The position numbers and the translations under genes are program-made. DNA of 38,531 nucleotides, from assembly GCA_016710385.1 (NCBI GenBank), contig JADJVX010000020.1, forward strand, positions 1 to 38,531, in the 5' to 3' direction. The DNA is from Actinomycetales bacterium (GTDB taxonomy: Bacteria; Actinomycetota; Actinomycetes; Actinomycetales; Dermatophilaceae). The notes below the pieces were generated by a model. That model searched no databases. It had not been told where the DNA came from and saw only the letters and a program-made list of their open reading frames with translations. Of this stretch, positions 28,610 through 36,262 are shown one piece after another; the first letter of the stretch is position 1, and the number at the start of each line of letters is the position of its first letter.

Positions 28610-29846
28610 TCAGCGCCCCAGTGTAGGCGTGTGCGCCGCCGCCAGAAGCTCCGCACGATGGGCTGCGATCGCCTCCAACAGCTCCTGCTCACGGATCACA
28701 GCATCGGGCTCGGCGGCTTGCCTGGTCATCCGCTGGCGCAGCAGAGCCAGGTCGCTGGCCTGGCTCTGGAACGCCTCCATCGCTCGTTCCCCGCGCTCTC
28801 CGATCCACGCGTGGGCCCACTGTTTGGCCTGTCGGCGGGCCGGCACCGACGCGAGCATGGCGACCTCGGGATAGGTGAACCAGCCATGGTCGGCGTAGGC
28901 GGTGAGCTGTCGCCGGATGGTTTCGCCCTCGCGCCGCTTGAGCAGGAACAACAGGGCGAGGAACCCGATGAACAGGGGCACCTGGACGATGAGGTAGACC
29001 TCGAAGTAGGCGTCGAGGGTGGCACTGAGGTTCCACACGGCGTGCAGGAGCATCGCGCAGGCGTACCCGAGCGCTGCGTAACCGAATTTGCCCCAGACCG
29101 TCCTGGCCACAGACGCCGCCAGCCCCAGCCCGATGCCGATGCACGCGGTGAATAGCGGGTGGGCAAACGGTGCCATGAGGCAGCGCAGGATGAACGTTGC
29201 ACCCAGCCCCTCGTTGCCGTACTCCGCATACGCGTGCCCGAGATAGAGGATGTTCTCGCTGAAGGCGAATCCGGCGCCAGCCATCCCGGCATACACGATG
29301 CCGTCGATGACCCCGTCGAACTCGCGCCGCCGCACTAGCAACAGGAGCAGCACCGCCAGCCCTTGAGGCCCTCTTCGACCGGTGGCGCGCTGAGCACGGC
29401 GGCGGCCGAGTCGGGGTTCGAGACGCCGGACATCAGGAGCATGGTGTGGAACGCCGTGTTGAGCAGCAGCGCTCCGAGCGGCGCACAGAGCGCTCCCCCA
29501 GAGGAAGGCGAACCAGAGATAGCGGGCCGGTTCGGCTTCGAGTTGGTCGACCCAGCGGTAGAGGGGTACGACCACAGCAGCGGGACCGCCGAGACGGCGG
29601 CCATGAAACTCGCCGTGCGCCAGCCCAGGTCGACGTTGAAGACCCACAACAGCGCTGCCGAGGCGAGCAGGAAACCGGCCACCACCAACCCGGTCACTAT
29701 TCGGCGTCCAGCAGCCGAGCGCGTGGTCGGGACAGCCGCTCGGGTCCACGCCGGGGTGTCACCGGCGGGGAGTATGCCGTCGCAGGGGGTGGGTATGCCG
29801 GGTGGTCGACCGATGGCGGCATATCCCCTGGCACCCCCACAGACAT
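28610..29846 (-). pseudogene. PrsW-family glutamic intramembrane protease, about four frameshifts
   Basis: Family members are multi-spanning proteases that cleave anti-sigma factors or other membrane proteins. Reading starts at ATG 29846, 6 nt after the -10-like TACCCT, with a Pro-rich N-terminus (MSVGVPGDMPPSVDHPAYPP). Frame changes at ~29750, ~29577, ~29480 and ~29362 connect IVTGLVVAGFLLASAALLWV, WVDQLEAEPARYLWFAFLWG, LSAPPVEEGLKG and DGIVYAGMAGAGFAFSENIL. These carry the family motifs: EExxKG, the Glu of SENI, FAHPLFT and LLHAVWN. The C-terminal ~110 residues form a cytosolic helical extension (YADHGWFTYPEVAMLASVPA onward). All expected motifs are present, so the gene is complete apart from indels. 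It is divergent from orn. Confidence 0.82.
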
Positions 29847-29852
29847 GTCCCA

Positions 29853-29858
29853 AGGGTA
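29853..29858 (-). promoter_or_regulatory. Putative -10 (TACCCT) of the PrsW-like gene
   Basis: On the minus strand TACCCT ends 6 nt before ATG 29846, the same leaderless spacing as elsewhere in the window. Confidence 0.45.
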
Positions 29859-29921
29859 GTGCAGGAGCCTCGAGAGTTAACCGCACAGGCGGCTGCAGGG
29901 CGGGCTCAGCCGGACAGTGAC

Positions 29922-29927
29922 TAGGCT
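29922..29927 (+). promoter_or_regulatory. Putative -10 (TAGGCT) of orn
   Basis: TAGGCT ends 7 nt before GTG 29935, supporting a leaderless start there rather than the ATG-like codon at 29917. Confidence 0.5.
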
Positions 29928-29934
29928 GACTCGG

Positions 29935-30798
29935 GTGACCATCCCGAACAACGGGTCGCCCACCATCGACGCCGCCAACGCGGCCGCCAGCCTCTCCACC
30001 GAGACAGTGCGGCCGAGCGAGCGTTCCCTGGCCGACCGCATCGTGTGGATCGACTGTGAGATGACCGGGCTGTCGCTGCAGCACGACGCCTTGATCGAGG
30101 TCGCTGCGCTGGTCACCGACTATGAGCTCAACATCCTCGGCCCCGGTGTCGAGGTCGTCATCCGCCCGCCCGACGAGGCGCTGGCGCAGATGGACCCCTT
30201 CGTTCGAGACATGCACACCGTCTCCGGGCTACTCGACGTCCTGGCAGCCGGCACCACCATGGCCGCCGCGGAGTCGTTGGTGCTCGGCTACGTCAAGGCG
30301 TGGGTGCCGGAGCCGCGCAAGGCCGCCTTGGCCGGCAACTCGGTCGGCACCGATCGGGGCTTCCTCGCCAGGGACATGCCCGAGTTGGATGCCTGGTTGC
30401 ACTACCGGGTCATCGACGTCTCCTCGATCAAGGAGTTGTCGCGACGCTGGTATCCCCGGGTCTACTTCAACTCCCCGGTGAAATCCGGCGGGCACCGGGC
30501 CTTGGCCGACATCCGCGAGTCGATTGCCGAACTGCGCTACTACCGCGAGGCAGTGTTCGTGGCACCTCCCGGACCCGATACGCCGACCGCCCGGGCTCTT
30601 GGCGAGCGCCACGTCGTGCACCACGCCGCCCCTGACAAGCCGGTCACGACCCCGTCCGCGGACCGGGGTACGATAGGCCGCTGTGCGCGGCGGTTGCCGC
30701 GTCATGGTGGGTGTAGCTCAGCTGGTAGAGCACCTGGTTGTGGTCCAGGACGTCGCGGGTTCGAGTCCCGTCACTCACCCCAAACGGGTCAGGTGTGA
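29935..30798 (+). CDS. orn: Oligoribonuclease; reading frame runs through the downstream tRNA
   Basis: Orn is a 3'-5' exoribonuclease that degrades 2-5-nt RNAs and pGpG. DEDDh motifs are visible: WIDCEMTGLS (Asp and Glu), AGNSVGTDRGFLARDMP (Asp) and SGGHRALADIRESI (His and Asp). GTG 29935 follows TAGGCT by 7 nt. Family proteins are ~180-225 residues, but this frame stays open for 287. The last ~25 residues (GCSSAGRAPGCGPGRRG...) translate tRNA-His, and the stop at 30796-30798 lies beyond the tRNA inside the integrated element. A TGA in another frame at 30633-30635, just after a CCCC run, would give a normal-sized protein, so a 1-nt deletion there is likely. The catalytic core is intact either way. 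Confidence 0.88.
   Translation: MTIPNNGSPTIDAANAAASLSTETVRPSERSLADRIVWIDCEMTGLSLQHDALIEVAALVTDYELNILGPGVEVVIRPPDEALAQMDPFVRDMHTVSGLLDVLAAGTTMAAAESLVLGYVKAWVPEPRKAALAGNSVGTDRGFLARDMPELDAWLHYRVIDVSSIKELSRRWYPRVYFNSPVKSGGHRALADIRESIAELRYYREAVFVAPPGPDTPTARALGERHVVHHAAPDKPVTTPSADRGTIGRCARRLPRHGGCSSAGRAPGCGPGRRGFESRHSPQTGQV
30649..30669 (+). terminator. Short hairpin between orn and tRNA-His
   Basis: ACCCCG-TCC pairs with GGA-CGGGGT with one bulged C and a 2-nt loop. It is directly followed by TACGAT (30669-30674), a possible -10 for tRNA-His. It is a weak structure that may need a slipped pairing. Confidence 0.4.
30669..30674 (+). promoter_or_regulatory. Putative -10 (TACGAT) for tRNA-His
   Basis: The TANNNT hexamer lies 32 nt before the mature tRNA 5' end. 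No convincing -35 is visible. Confidence 0.3.
30707..30782 (+). tRNA. tRNA-His(GTG), attachment target of the integrated element
   Basis: The cloverleaf has acceptor GTGGGTG/CACTCAC (one G-U), D stem GCTC/GAGC, anticodon arm CCTGG-TTGTGGT-CCAGG (anticodon GTG), T arm GCGGG-TTCGAGT-CCCGT, discriminator C and encoded CCA at 30780-30782. The preceding G at 30706 supplies the G-1 specific to tRNA-His. The recombinase stop codon (30775-30777, minus strand) lies inside its 3' end. Confidence 0.96.
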
Positions 30799-30829
30799 AC
30801 TCGCGACCAAGGGTCCGCCCTTGGTCGCG
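30775..30829. mobile_element. Left attachment region (attL) of the integrated element
   Basis: It runs from inside the tRNA-His 3' end to the hairpin at 30802-30829. The exact crossover cannot be set without the other end. The host GTATGCC word is common to the left and unseen to the right. Confidence 0.55.
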
Positions 30830-32454
30830 GTTCGCGCCTGGCCCATTTTCTTCGCCTCGGCGGCCCAGCTCAGGGCGTCGGCGTGGAGGCCGGAGAGGCT
30901 CAGCCCGTCGTACGGGTTGCGGTAGCCGACGCGCACGTCGTTGTCCTCGTCGATGTAGATCGTCTTGAACAGCGCCTGATTGATGAGCCGCCGGTTCGCG
31001 TCATCGGCGTGCTCGTAGATGTCGGCGGCGTTGGACAACAGTTTCAGGGAGTCGTCGAGGTTCTCTCGCGCAGCGGCGTAGTGGCCGTGGTGCGCGGTGA
31101 TCCGGTGCTCGATGGTCTCCAACGACGCGGTGATCCGGTCCTGCTCCCGCTTGAGGAGGTCGAGCGGGATCGCCCCGGCGTAGTGGGCTTGGAGCAGCTT
31201 CTGCTGCTCGCCTTCGAGCTGGGTTCTCCGGGACGCGAGGTCGGCGAGTTCGGCGGCTCCTTCGGCCATCATCTCGTCGAACCGGGCGTGAATCATCGCC
31301 GAGACCGCCTCGATCGTTTCCGGGTCGATCTGCACCTTGGCGTAGAAGCGCTCGATGAGTCGTTCGACCTGCTCGATCAGCATCGCCTGCCGGGTGCAGT
31401 CGCCTCTGCCGCCATGCCGGCTCGCGCACACGAAGTACGGGTAGATCGTGCCCTGACTGCTCTTGGCGTTGCACACCAGTAGCCGCGAGCCGCACTGCCC
31501 GCAGAACACCGTCCCCTTCAAGTAGTGCTCGTGGACTTGCGTTGCATCTGCTGCCGAGCGGTGCGTGCCGAGCACGGTCTGCACCTGGTCCCACACCTCG
31601 TTGGGGACGATCGCCTCGTGCACTCCCGCGTACGTGACTCCCTGGTAGCGGACGCTGCCCTTGTAGTACGGGTTCGTCAGCATCCGATGCACCGACGACT
31701 TGCCGATGGGTCGGGATGGTCGCCGCGGCGACGCCGCAGTCGTGAGGCCGCGCGCCACGAGTTCGTGGTGGAGCTGGCTCGTCGTCCAGTCGCCGGATGC
31801 GAACACCTGGAACGCCCACCGCACCAACGGGGCTCGTTCCTCGTCGATCTCGACGGTGCGTACCTCCCGCCCGAACTCGTCGCGCACGCCGACGTTGCGG
31901 TAGCCGATGGGTGCCTTCGTCACGGTGCCGCCCTGCGCGGCCTTCTGCGACAGACCCTTGACGACCTCGGTGGCGAGATTGCGGGAGTAGAACTCGGCAA
32001 TCGAGGACATGATGCCGTGCAGCAGCATCCCCGATGGGGTCTCGTCGATGTTCTCCGTGGCCGACACCAGCGTGACGCCGGCGTCCTTGAGTGCGAGGTG
32101 GATGGTCACGTCGTCGGCTCGGTTGCGGGCGAGCCGGTCGACCTTGTGGACGATGCAGTAGTTCGTCTTGTGCTTCGCGACGTACTGGATCATCCGCATC
32201 AGTTCGGGCCGGTCGGCCTTGCGCGCGGACTCGCCCGCGTCGACGAACTCCTCGATGATCGTCGCTCCGAGCTGGTCGGCCTTGCGCTGGTTCGCCTCGC
32301 GCTGCGCCGGGATCGAGAAGCCCTCCGCCTGGCCGCCCTTCTCCGCCTGCTCCTTCGTGGAGACCCGCAGGTAGGAGACGGCGAATGATCCGGGGAACGG
32401 GGTGGGCGCTACGAGGCTGTCTATCGCGGTTCGGTCCGCGTCGATGATCGTCAT
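30775..32454 (-). CDS. Large serine recombinase (integrase) of the integrated element
   Basis: This 559-residue site-specific recombinase integrates and excises DNA through a serine-DNA intermediate. The catalytic domain (~25-165) has SYLRVSTKEQAE with the nucleophile Ser32, VHKVDRLARNRADD and SSIAEFYSRNL. The recombinase domain (~185-300) follows. A zinc ribbon at ~315-355 has CGQCGSRL, FVCASR and DCTRQ. A coiled coil lies at ~395-450 (LASRRTQLEGEQQKLLQAHY). ATG 32454 has GGAGAAG upstream. Its stop codon TGA is the complement of 30775-30777, within tRNA-His, so the last residues and the stop lie in the attachment region. It is the distal gene of the leftward element block, after a 177-bp gap containing inverted repeats. 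Confidence 0.93.
   Translation of the reverse strand: MTIIDADRTAIDSLVAPTPFPGSFAVSYLRVSTKEQAEKGGQAEGFSIPAQREANQRKADQLGATIIEEFVDAGESARKADRPELMRMIQYVAKHKTNYCIVHKVDRLARNRADDVTIHLALKDAGVTLVSATENIDETPSGMLLHGIMSSIAEFYSRNLATEVVKGLSQKAAQGGTVTKAPIGYRNVGVRDEFGREVRTVEIDEERAPLVRWAFQVFASGDWTTSQLHHELVARGLTTAASPRRPSRPIGKSSVHRMLTNPYYKGSVRYQGVTYAGVHEAIVPNEVWDQVQTVLGTHRSAADATQVHEHYLKGTVFCGQCGSRLLVCNAKSSQGTIYPYFVCASRHGGRGDCTRQAMLIEQVERLIERFYAKVQIDPETIEAVSAMIHARFDEMMAEGAAELADLASRRTQLEGEQQKLLQAHYAGAIPLDLLKREQDRITASLETIEHRITAHHGHYAAARENLDDSLKLLSNAADIYEHADDANRRLINQALFKTIYIDEDNDVRVGYRNPYDGLSLSGLHADALSWAAEAKKMGQARTATKGGPLVASSHLTRLG
30802..30829. repeat. Perfect 12-bp inverted repeat 20 bp past tRNA-His, inside the recombinase 3' end
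   Basis: CGCGACCAAGGG (30802-30813) and its exact reverse complement (30818-30829) flank the loop TCCG. It encodes the recombinase residues TKGGPLVA. It could terminate tRNA-His transcription (ATTTTC follows at ~30844) or be part of the recombinase binding site. Confidence 0.85.
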
Positions 32455-32499
32455 GGCTCTTCTCCACAGTCACTGGTCCTGCCGACGCGGACTTGTGAC

Positions 32500-32622
32500 G
32501 GCGGATGTTGATCGTGAGAAGAGCCCGAAGGCTGTAGGACTAGGCCGAGTCGGCCACGTTTACTTTGCCTCGCCGTGGCGGCGAAGCGCTAGGACCACAA
32601 CATCCGCCATCCGCGACGGATG
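32500..32622. repeat. Inverted repeats upstream of the recombinase gene
   Basis: GGCGGATGTTG (32500-32510) is the exact reverse complement of CAACATCCGCC (32598-32608). It is followed at once by the dyad CATCCG-CGA-CGGATG (32608-32622). They lie between the small ORF and the recombinase start, a natural place for an operator controlling integrase expression. Confidence 0.7.
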
Positions 32623-32630
32623 CCTACATT

Positions 32631-32837
32631 CTACGACGACGCGCTCGCCGTGGCACGAGGGCGCTTCGGTCGCGTCGCACCCTCCGAGCGGCACGAGCCC
32701 GACTGCTGGAGCGCCAGGCGGATCAGCAGCTCGCAGAGCTTGTCCAGGTCGGGCGGCTCGTGGAACTCGGCGCGGATCGTCAGTTCGCGCTCGTTCTGCT
32801 GACGCTGACCGGTCTTCCGTTCATAGCGACGCGCCAC
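32631..32837 (-). CDS. Small conserved element protein, unknown function
   Basis: This is a 68-residue basic protein, VARRYERKTGQRQQNERELT, then IRAEFHEPPDLDKLCELLIR and a Ser/Arg-rich tail. It starts at GTG 32837, 3 bp after the DUF4913 stop, in the same leftward block. I see no known domain; the middle may form an amphipathic helix. Its place between DUF4913 and the recombinase suggests an accessory or regulatory role, but nothing in the sequence shows which. Confidence 0.6.
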   Translation of the reverse strand: MARRYERKTGQRQQNERELTIRAEFHEPPDLDKLCELLIRLALQQSGSCRSEGATRPKRPRATASASS

Positions 32838-32840
32838 GAT

Positions 32841-33419
32841 TCACACCTCGCCGGTCTCCGGGTCGACGCCCGCGAAGAAGGCATCTTCTGCCTCCTGACG
32901 CGCGTCCACCATGTCGATCACGAACCGCACGAAGTCCTCATCGCGATCCGTGATCGGTGAGTCTTCGATGGGCTGACAGGGGTCTTCACCCGGCCAGCTC
33001 GTCTGGCGAGTCGGGCGGTCCCGGTCGAGCCGAGTGCCGCAGGCAGCTACCCAATCGCGAAGCCGGGCGCGGGCGTCGGCGAAGTCGCGGTGCCAGCCCA
33101 GCGGCGCGGACCCGTTCTGCTCCGGGTCGTACGCGCACAGCCAGTGCAGGTGCAGCGCGGACAGCTCCCAGAGGAGTTCGGGGTGACGGTGCCAGTAGGG
33201 CGGCACGACGCTGGCCGGAAGTCCGTAGGTGTGGCGGAGCCAGTCCACCCAGCGGTTCAGTTCGAGCAACTCGGCTTCGAGATCGTTGGCGGTCAGCAGG
33301 TTCCAGTTGACCGGGTGCGGCGGCTCGGGCACGTCGAATCGAGGTGATGCCGGGCCTGCCTCGGGCGGCGTGTCGTCGTGCTCGGGGAAGAACTGATCGG
33401 TCATGGCGAAGTCGCTCAC
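32841..33419 (-). CDS. DUF4913 domain protein
   Basis: This 192-residue soluble protein is of a family found on actinobacterial conjugative elements. Its diagnostic core is NWNLLTANDLEAELLELNRW, VDWLRHTYGLPASVVPPYWH, RHPELLWELSALHLHWLCAY and DPEQNGSAPLGWHRDFADAR. The function is unknown. The C-terminus is acidic (DRDEDFVRFVIDMVDARQEA). GTG 33419 overlaps the upstream SSB stop (GTGA at 33416-33419); ATG 33404 is an alternative start five codons in. Tight coupling to an SSB suggests a role in DNA processing during transfer, as inference. Confidence 0.85.
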   Translation of the reverse strand: MSDFAMTDQFFPEHDDTPPEAGPASPRFDVPEPPHPVNWNLLTANDLEAELLELNRWVDWLRHTYGLPASVVPPYWHRHPELLWELSALHLHWLCAYDPEQNGSAPLGWHRDFADARARLRDWVAACGTRLDRDRPTRQTSWPGEDPCQPIEDSPITDRDEDFVRFVIDMVDARQEAEDAFFAGVDPETGEV

Positions 33420-33853
33420 ATTCCGATGGCCGTCGCGGTGGACGGCGCGACCTGCTGCGGAGCGGCGAAAGCAGTTGCGTCGCGGCCGGAAGTGCGTTCG
33501 CTGCGGTCCACCTCGTAGCGGGTGCGGGCGAGGTCGTGTCCGATGCGCGTCGCGATGAACTCCTCGCCCTCGTACCGCTGGCCGTTGCGCTCGTAGGAGT
33601 AGTCGCGCACCCGTCCGTCGGCGATGATGTTGTCGCCCTTGGCGAGCCGCTCGGCTCCCTGCTCAGCAGCACCGCGATACGCGATGAGATCGTGGAAGGT
33701 CGTCTCCAACTGCGTGAAGGTGTTGTCGGGCTCCTTGCGGTAGTGCTCGATCCCGACCTTCATGTACAGCCGCGCGTCACCGCGCTCGGTGTAGCTGAGC
33801 TGCGGGTCCGAGGCGACGAAACCGGAAATGGACTGGTGGGTGCGAATGGCCAT
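33416..33853 (-). CDS. Element-encoded single-stranded DNA-binding protein
   Basis: This 145-residue OB-fold SSB-like protein begins MAIRTHQSISGFVASDPQLS, followed by ARLYMKVGIEHYRKEPDNTF, then LIAYRGAAEQGAERLAKGDN and IIADGRVRDYSYERNGQRYE. The tail has no acidic tip. It differs clearly from the chromosomal paralogue at 24105. ATG 33853 has a strong AGGAGGA upstream. On conjugative elements such proteins coat incoming or outgoing single strands; here that is inferred from context. It is coupled by GTGA overlap to DUF4913 and separated by 83 bp from the coupling-protein gene. Confidence 0.83.
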   Translation of the reverse strand: MAIRTHQSISGFVASDPQLSYTERGDARLYMKVGIEHYRKEPDNTFTQLETTFHDLIAYRGAAEQGAERLAKGDNIIADGRVRDYSYERNGQRYEGEEFIATRIGHDLARTRYEVDRSERTSGRDATAFAAPQQVAPSTATAIGM

Positions 33854-33936
33854 GATGGCGTCCTCCTGAACTCGGGCGACCAGCCGTGTGTGGCCGCTGT
33901 GTCAGGCAGGTGCGCTTCCGCCTCCAACCGCCGTGG

Positions 33937-35714
33937 TCAGGAGGCTGGACGGTGGCGTAGGAGGGTTTCGAGTTCGTCGCGGTCGCTGCGGAGCTGCGCG
34001 GCATCGGGCCGAGTTGGCCAGGCGCGCAGATCGGTGACGATGGGTGGCGCGGAGCGCAGCATCGTGATGCCGGTGCCGAACGGCAGGGTGCGGATGCGGT
34101 CTGGCGGCAGGATCGGGACGCGGCGGATCGAGCGCTGGTTGGAGCGGGTGCCGTGGTCGCCGAGGGTCACGCTGTCGGTGTACTCGTCGCGCTCTCCGAT
34201 GAGCGTGGAGAGGTCTTGGAGGTCGCGGCTGTTCGATGCGCCGCCGAGGATGATCTTGACGATGCTGGCGTCCCAGATCGCGCCGGCCTGGTGCTCGCTC
34301 CACCTGTCGCGAGCCTGGGCGAGGGACTGCAAGACCGGCATGGTCGTGATCCCGGTGCCGCCGCCTTCGGCCATGAGCGTCGGCAGTGACGGCAGCGGTG
34401 CGAGGTTCCCGATCTCATCGAGCGCGAGCAACAGCGGCGGGTCGAGCCGGGCTCCGGGTGAGCGGGCGGCGAGTCGGCGGGCGGTTTCGATGAGGTCTTC
34501 GACGAACGCCGCGACCAGCGATGCGGAGGCTCCTGCTCCGGCACCGGTGGCGAGTAGGTAGAGGGTGCCTTGCTCGGTGAGGAAGGTCTCGGGGTCGAAG
34601 TGCTCGTGCGGGCCTGGCGTGACGGCATCGAGCACGCGCGGGTCGGCCAGTGCGGCGAGTGCGAGGGAGACGCCTTGCCAGATGCTGTCGCGGGTCTTGG
34701 GGTCGGCGTCGATCATCGCGGCCAGGGAGTCGTCCCAGCCCATCGCCGCGTTCGGGTGGGAGTTGAGGATCGCGACGGCCTCGGACGCAGCGCTGGGGTC
34801 GAGGTCCACCTGAACAGCTCGGCGGGTGGGCGGCCGTCGAGCGCGGCGGCGTGCAGCAGGCTCTGGAGTGCGGTGCGGGTCTTGCCCTCCCAGAACCCGC
34901 CGGACTCAACCCCTCCAGCGCTGAGGCCAGTGGCGGCGGCGAGTCCGTTGGCGCGGATCATCGCGGTCAGCGGATCGTCGCAGCCGCGAATGGGCGACCA
35001 GCGCAGCCCGGCGGGGATGCCTTCGGCGAGGTGTTGGGGGTCGAACACGGCGACCGGCCCGCCCTTGCGGCGTCGGGCGCGGAGGGTCGCGGTGAGGTTG
35101 TCGGGCCTCGTGCTGGTGGTGACGACCGCGCCGGGTGCGTCGAGGATCGCGTTGATGACGACGTGCAGGCCCTTGCCCGAGCGGGGCGGGCCGATCAGCA
35201 GGATCGAGTCCTCGACCGATGCCCAGACCTTCGTGCCACGACTGGCACCGAGCAGGTAGCCGACATCCTGCGGTGCCGGCGACTCCAAGGAGGGCCGCAG
35301 CGTGGCCGCGCGGTGAAGCAACGCTTTCGCGGATGCTGCGGTCTTGACTTCATGGCTGGTCGCGATCCCCGCAAGCCGGTGCGGGTCGGTCTCGGTCTTC
35401 CGTGTATGTCGGCGCAGCACGATCCACACCCAGACGATCCCGGTGGCGAGTCCGCCGAGCAGTGCCGCGCTGACGAGCCAGTAGACGACCGGGTTGAGCC
35501 CGTCGGCACCGAGCGCGGTCGCAGGGTCGCCGGGGTTGAACAGCACGGCGAGCCCCGCCGCTGCGCCAGCGTCGGGCTGCGGCGTGCCGGTGAGGAACGC
35601 GGCGACGCTGCCGGCGGCGCGGAGGACGAGAGCGATCCCGAACATGCCGATCAGGCCAATGAGGGCGGCGTTGGTGAGTTCGTCGCCCATGCCCCCGGCC
35701 TGCCGCTGGTTCAT
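33937..35714 (-). pseudogene. VirD4/TraG-type coupling ATPase of the conjugation system, one frameshift
   Basis: Coupling proteins link the DNA-relaxase complex to the secretion channel. The N-terminal frame from ATG 35714 (MNQRQAGGMGDELTNAALIG) has two membrane segments, LIGMFGIALVLRAAGSVAAF and WLVSAALLGGLATGIVWVWI. Walker A is ILLIGPPRSGKGLHVVINA. At ~34812 ELFRW changes frame and continues as VDLDPSAASEAVAILNSHPN. Walker B is LLLALDEIGNLAPLPSLPTL, followed by EGGGTGITTMPVLQSLAQAR and WDASIVKIILGG, to a stop at 33937-33939. One base is missing at the junction. The joined length (~590 aa) is normal for actinobacterial TraG/VirD4. ATG 35714 overlaps the upstream stop (ATGA). Whether the element is transfer-deficient depends on this one base. 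Confidence 0.85.
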
Positions 35715-36262
35715 GTCAGCCGCCGCACCGCGAGCGTGCCCGAGATGCGCCCGAACAGGATCACCTCGTGCGTGCTTCCGTCGGGCAGGTCGCCGAGGTC
35801 GATGAGTGCGCGGGCCTCCCCGGTTCCGGTGGCGTCGGTGTGGGAGACGATCGTCGCGACGGCGACATCCTCGCCGGGCACGAACCCATCGGCGGTGACC
35901 TCCGCCAGGCGCGGCACTCGTCGGGCGTGGCGACTCCGACGAGTCTCTGGCACCGGGGTCTCGGACGGTGCCACTGCGCGGCGGGGCTTGCGGGTGCGGA
36001 GGATGTCGGTGAAGACACTCCCGTCGCACTCGCGCACTTCCACTCGGACCGCGATCGTGCGGTCCTGGGTGATGGCATCCATGAGCGGCCCGAACGTCGC
36101 CCGCGTCCACGCGCCCGCGTCCGGCGACGGGAACGGTGTTCCATCGACCGTCGCGGTGAGGGTGCCGTCGTCGGCGACGGTGACGAGGACGTGCGGCAGC
36201 TCGACGGGAGCCGTCGTCTCGTCGTCGTTCGGGGTGGATCGGCGCGGGCCGGTGAGGTTCAT
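35711..36262 (-). CDS. Unknown element protein between the VirB4- and VirD4-like genes
   Basis: This 183-residue protein has no recognised domain. It begins MNLTGPRRSTPNDDETTAPV. It has beta-rich stretches (HVLVTVADDGTLTATVDG, and RTIAVRVEVRECDGSVFTDI) and a basic middle (RKPRRAVAPSETPVPETRRS). It ends HEVILFGRISGTLAVRRLT. There is no signal peptide or membrane segment. ATG 36262 overlaps the VirB4 stop and its own stop overlaps the coupling-protein start, so it is co-translated between the two conjugation ATPases and is probably a transfer-apparatus accessory. A longer ORF upstream only shadows the VirB4 gene. Confidence 0.72.
   Translation of the reverse strand: MNLTGPRRSTPNDDETTAPVELPHVLVTVADDGTLTATVDGTPFPSPDAGAWTRATFGPLMDAITQDRTIAVRVEVRECDGSVFTDILRTRKPRRAVAPSETPVPETRRSRHARRVPRLAEVTADGFVPGEDVAVATIVSHTDATGTGEARALIDLGDLPDGSTHEVILFGRISGTLAVRRLT

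Noticed and set aside
31001..32473. A second long minus-strand frame within the recombinase gene
   Set aside because: It is a shadow of the recombinase, which has all catalytic and zinc-ribbon motifs in the other frame.
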